In this document: piece by piece, positions 6,925 through 8,028 of the stretch
How the letters are laid out: each line of letters starts with the position of its first letter
Numbering within the stretch: position 1 is the stretch's first letter
Source of the DNA: Chamaesiphon sp.
GTDB lineage: Bacteria > Cyanobacteriota > Cyanobacteriia > Cyanobacteriales > Chamaesiphonaceae
Assembly (NCBI GenBank): GCA_026785875.1
Contig: JAJAZF010000215.1
Location: 1 to 8,028, forward strand
Reading direction: 5' to 3'
Length of the DNA: 8,028 nucleotides
The notes under the pieces: generated by a model
What the model was told of the DNA's origin: nothing
The model's database searches: none
Seen by the model: only the letters and a program-made list of their open reading frames with translations
Translations under genes and position numbers: made by a program

Positions 6925-7159
6925 GGCTCAAACTCATAGCTTAGTGGACTCGACTTACAAAGTTACAAAAATCTTGAAAATGGTGGTAGATTCGCAAGGG
7001 TTGGCAATTGGCAATTTGGATATGTCTTCTTTATCTTTCCCCACTTAGATCTCAAAATTGACACTTGAGGGCAGGAAGCCGGATTTTAGCTAGCGGCGTT
7101 ACTGTTAATAACTACCAGCGACTAATTAGTAACTTCTCGATCCAAAAGTGGAACTATAG
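6925..7159. promoter_or_regulatory. Divergent intergenic region between the Pil cluster and the second cheW
   Basis: These 235 bp must hold the promoters for both the leftward cluster and the rightward cheW-like gene. I could not fix the leftward promoter. The region contains two perfect TTGGCAA heptamers (7001-7014), a TTGACA (7058) and a 10-bp palindrome ACTAATTAGT (7121-7130) that shares its ACTAA/TTAGT arms with the palindrome before the receptor gene. GTTACT (7098-7103) and AGTAAC (7128-7133) form a further short inverted pair. Confidence 0.5.
7058..7087 (+). promoter_or_regulatory. Possible promoter for the second cheW
   Basis: A perfect TTGACA (7058-7063) is followed, after 18 bp, by GATTTT, a poor -10 box. 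It is upstream of and in line with the cheW-like gene at 7160, giving a leader of roughly 65 nt. Offered only because no better candidate is visible. Confidence 0.22.
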
Positions 7160-7708
7160 ATGGTAGTATCGATCGACAAAGTACTTATGGCTATTTATTC
7201 CCCATTGCGATCGCGGCGATTGGCGGCGAAGCAAACTGAGGCAACCCAACGGCTGATTACCTTCAAGCTATGTCAAGAAACTTTTGCAGTTAAGTTGGCA
7301 AGCGTTCACAAAGTGACAACACTCGATCGACTATATGGAGATCCCAGTGGTACAGGTGTAAGTTTGACTACTTATCAAGATCGAGAATTGGTAGTCATTG
7401 ATGTGGGACATCGCATCTTTGGTAAGACACAGCAGTTATTACCGCCTCAGGCAAAAAGTCTTGACGCGCCTGAGTCCCATCTCAATCCACTCGTGAGATT
7501 TTTATTAATTCTTCAGCCCGAACCAAATCGTCTCGTCGGACTACCCATAGACTCTCCACCGAGCATTCAATCGATTCAAATTTCGGCATTTCAACCGCTA
7601 CCAGATATCTATCGCCAGCATGGTAATATTCATTGTGTCAGTTCACTATCGATCGAATTGCGCGATCGACCATCGATCTTTTTACTAGATGTTGACTCAC
7701 TAGTCTAA
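7160..7708 (+). CDS. Divergent CheW-like protein
   Basis: A 182-residue protein with a single CheW-like domain at about residues 30-180: RLITFKLCQETFAVKLASVH, then LTTYQDRELVVIDVGHRIFG, then LVRFLLILQP and a closing strand PSIFLLDVDSLV. Against the cluster CheW it is poorly conserved; the loop that is N-L-R-G in typical CheW reads YQDREL here. Residues 88-110 form a longer loop rich in Q, P and S. It lies outside the Pil cluster, transcribed away from it across a 235-bp shared gap. It may be a second adaptor for the same array or serve another receptor. The ATG at 7160 has a weak GTGGA seven bases upstream; a second in-frame ATG at 7187 is the alternative and would remove nine residues without touching the domain. 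Confidence 0.8.
   Translation: MVVSIDKVLMAIYSPLRSRRLAAKQTEATQRLITFKLCQETFAVKLASVHKVTTLDRLYGDPSGTGVSLTTYQDRELVVIDVGHRIFGKTQQLLPPQAKSLDAPESHLNPLVRFLLILQPEPNRLVGLPIDSPPSIQSIQISAFQPLPDIYRQHGNIHCVSSLSIELRDRPSIFLLDVDSLV
7207..7214. repeat. HIP1 octamer GCGATCGC
   Basis: Third perfect HIP1 site, near the start of the divergent cheW-like gene. Confidence 0.85.
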
Positions 7709-7989
7709 GCTGAGGCAAAAGTGTTGCCCAATTGCGCGATGAGGGCACGCAGACTAACGAATCGATCTGTACAAAAATCTTACTTATGTAACATTTTCAA
7801 AGATAGTAAATCCTCACTAGCTAGCTGTAGCTAGCTGTTTCTACACGCTTGTCGCCGCTTAAAATGTGATTACCAACATGATTACAATCTGGAGTTTAGA
7901 CTAAAAAAGAGAGAAGGGCGGCCAAAGGAGAACTTCAGCCACCGTTCAGGAGAGAATGAGGGTGAAAAAGAAACCTATCCGCTCCATAC
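7709..7989. other. 281-bp intergenic region without a convincing gene
   Basis: It holds a perfect 10-bp tandem duplication with hairpin potential (7818-7837) and a 14-codon frame at its right end (7956-8000). From about 7910 the sequence becomes purine-rich, with AAAGGAG (7924) and AGGAGAG (7948). I recognise no tRNA, riboswitch or terminal inverted repeat here, but if the gene at 7990 belongs to an insertion sequence, its left end would fall in this stretch. Confidence 0.5.
7818..7837 (+). terminator. Tandem TAGCTAGCTG pair forming a hairpin, possible weak terminator
   Basis: Two perfect adjacent copies of TAGCTAGCTG. The RNA can fold as AGCTAGC / TGTA loop / GCTAGCT, a 7-bp stem (7819-7836), followed by GTTTCT. 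It lies 110 nt after the cheW-like stop. The short U-run makes termination uncertain. Confidence 0.3.
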
Positions 7990-8000
7990 ATGAACAGTGA
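7956..8000 (+). CDS. Possible 14-residue leader peptide overlapping the next start
   Basis: ATG at 7956 opens MRVKKKPIRSIHEQ, stopping at TGA 7998-8000, so it overlaps the start of the following frame at 7990 in another phase. AGGAGAG stands before it, though only about 3 nt separate the AGGAG core from the ATG, which is short. The peptide is strongly basic. It could be a coupled leader or simply chance; the downstream ATG has no ribosome site of its own, which is the only argument in its favour. Confidence 0.2.
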   Translation: MRVKKKPIRSIHEQ

Positions 8001-8028
8001 ACGATTAAAGGAATTTCGTCAAGCAGCA
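7990..8028 (+). CDS. Start of an unidentified gene, first 13 codons (runs off window)
   Basis: ATG at 7990 opens MNSERLKEFRQAA and stays open to the window edge. An in-frame TGA at 7963 limits upstream extension. No Shine-Dalgarno is visible next to the ATG. The short N-terminus recalls the beginning of some cyanobacterial transposases (a charged stretch with EFRQ), but 13 residues do not prove this. It is not recognisably part of the chemosensory cluster. Confidence 0.4.
   Translation, partial: MNSERLKEFRQAA

Noticed and set aside
7712..7730. GGCAA/TTGCC hairpin just after the divergent cheW stop as terminator
   Set aside because: The stem is only five base pairs and is not followed by a run of T.
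6964..7781. 12-bp direct repeat TACAAAAATCTT at 6964-6975 and 7770-7781 flanking the divergent cheW, possible element boundary
   Set aside because: One or two 12-bp matches are expected by chance in a window of this size, more so for A/T-rich words, and nothing else suggests an inserted element.

Overview
The window looks like a chromosomal stretch from a cyanobacterium. CGATCG is very frequent, and three full GCGATCGC (HIP1) octamers occur at 420, 6130 and 7207. Heptamer tandem repeats sit between genes, and the gene set is the cyanobacterial Pil/Pix/Hmp type of chemosensory cluster. The sequence does not settle the genus.

Layout. Positions 1-6924 are one minus-strand cluster. In order of transcription it encodes a PATAN-REC response regulator (PilG/PatA type, 6924-5656), a single-domain CheY/PilH regulator (5490-5128), a CheW/PilI adaptor (4979-4491), a large receptor with dCache, HAMP, two GAF, HAMP and MCP signalling domains (PilJ/PixJ type, 4387-1061), and the N-terminal 272 residues of a CheA/PilL-type histidine kinase (816-1, cut by the window edge). 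The order pilG-pilH-pilI-pilJ-pilL is the known arrangement for clusters steering type IV pilus twitching, phototaxis or hormogonium motility. A second, divergent CheW-like gene reads outward on the plus strand (7160-7708). At the right edge the first 13 codons of another plus-strand gene begin at 7990; its identity is open.

How the parts should work together, by homology: the receptor binds CheW and CheA at the membrane. It can sense periplasmic ligand through dCache, and something cytosolic through its GAF pair. CheA phosphorylates itself on His50 of its first Hpt domain and passes the phosphate to Asp52 of the PilH-like and Asp350 of the PilG-like regulator, which act on the pilus motor.

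Non-coding content. The receptor-CheA gap (817-1060) is almost all heptamer repeats: 24 uninterrupted T[A/G]GTGG[A/C/T] units, then four CACCATT units. The gap before the receptor gene (4388-4490) is very AT-rich and holds two perfect palindromes and a 12-bp direct repeat. A decayed heptamer tract (4984-5024) lies just before the preferred cheW start. The 281 bases after the second cheW hold a small hairpin but no convincing gene until 7990.

I do not see a wholly new system. The most notable points are the receptor GAF pair, which resembles cyanobacteriochrome domains but lacks the usual bilin cysteine while GAF1 keeps a DXCF-position cysteine, a second Hpt-like bundle in CheA without its histidine, and the repeat array that forms the CheA leader.
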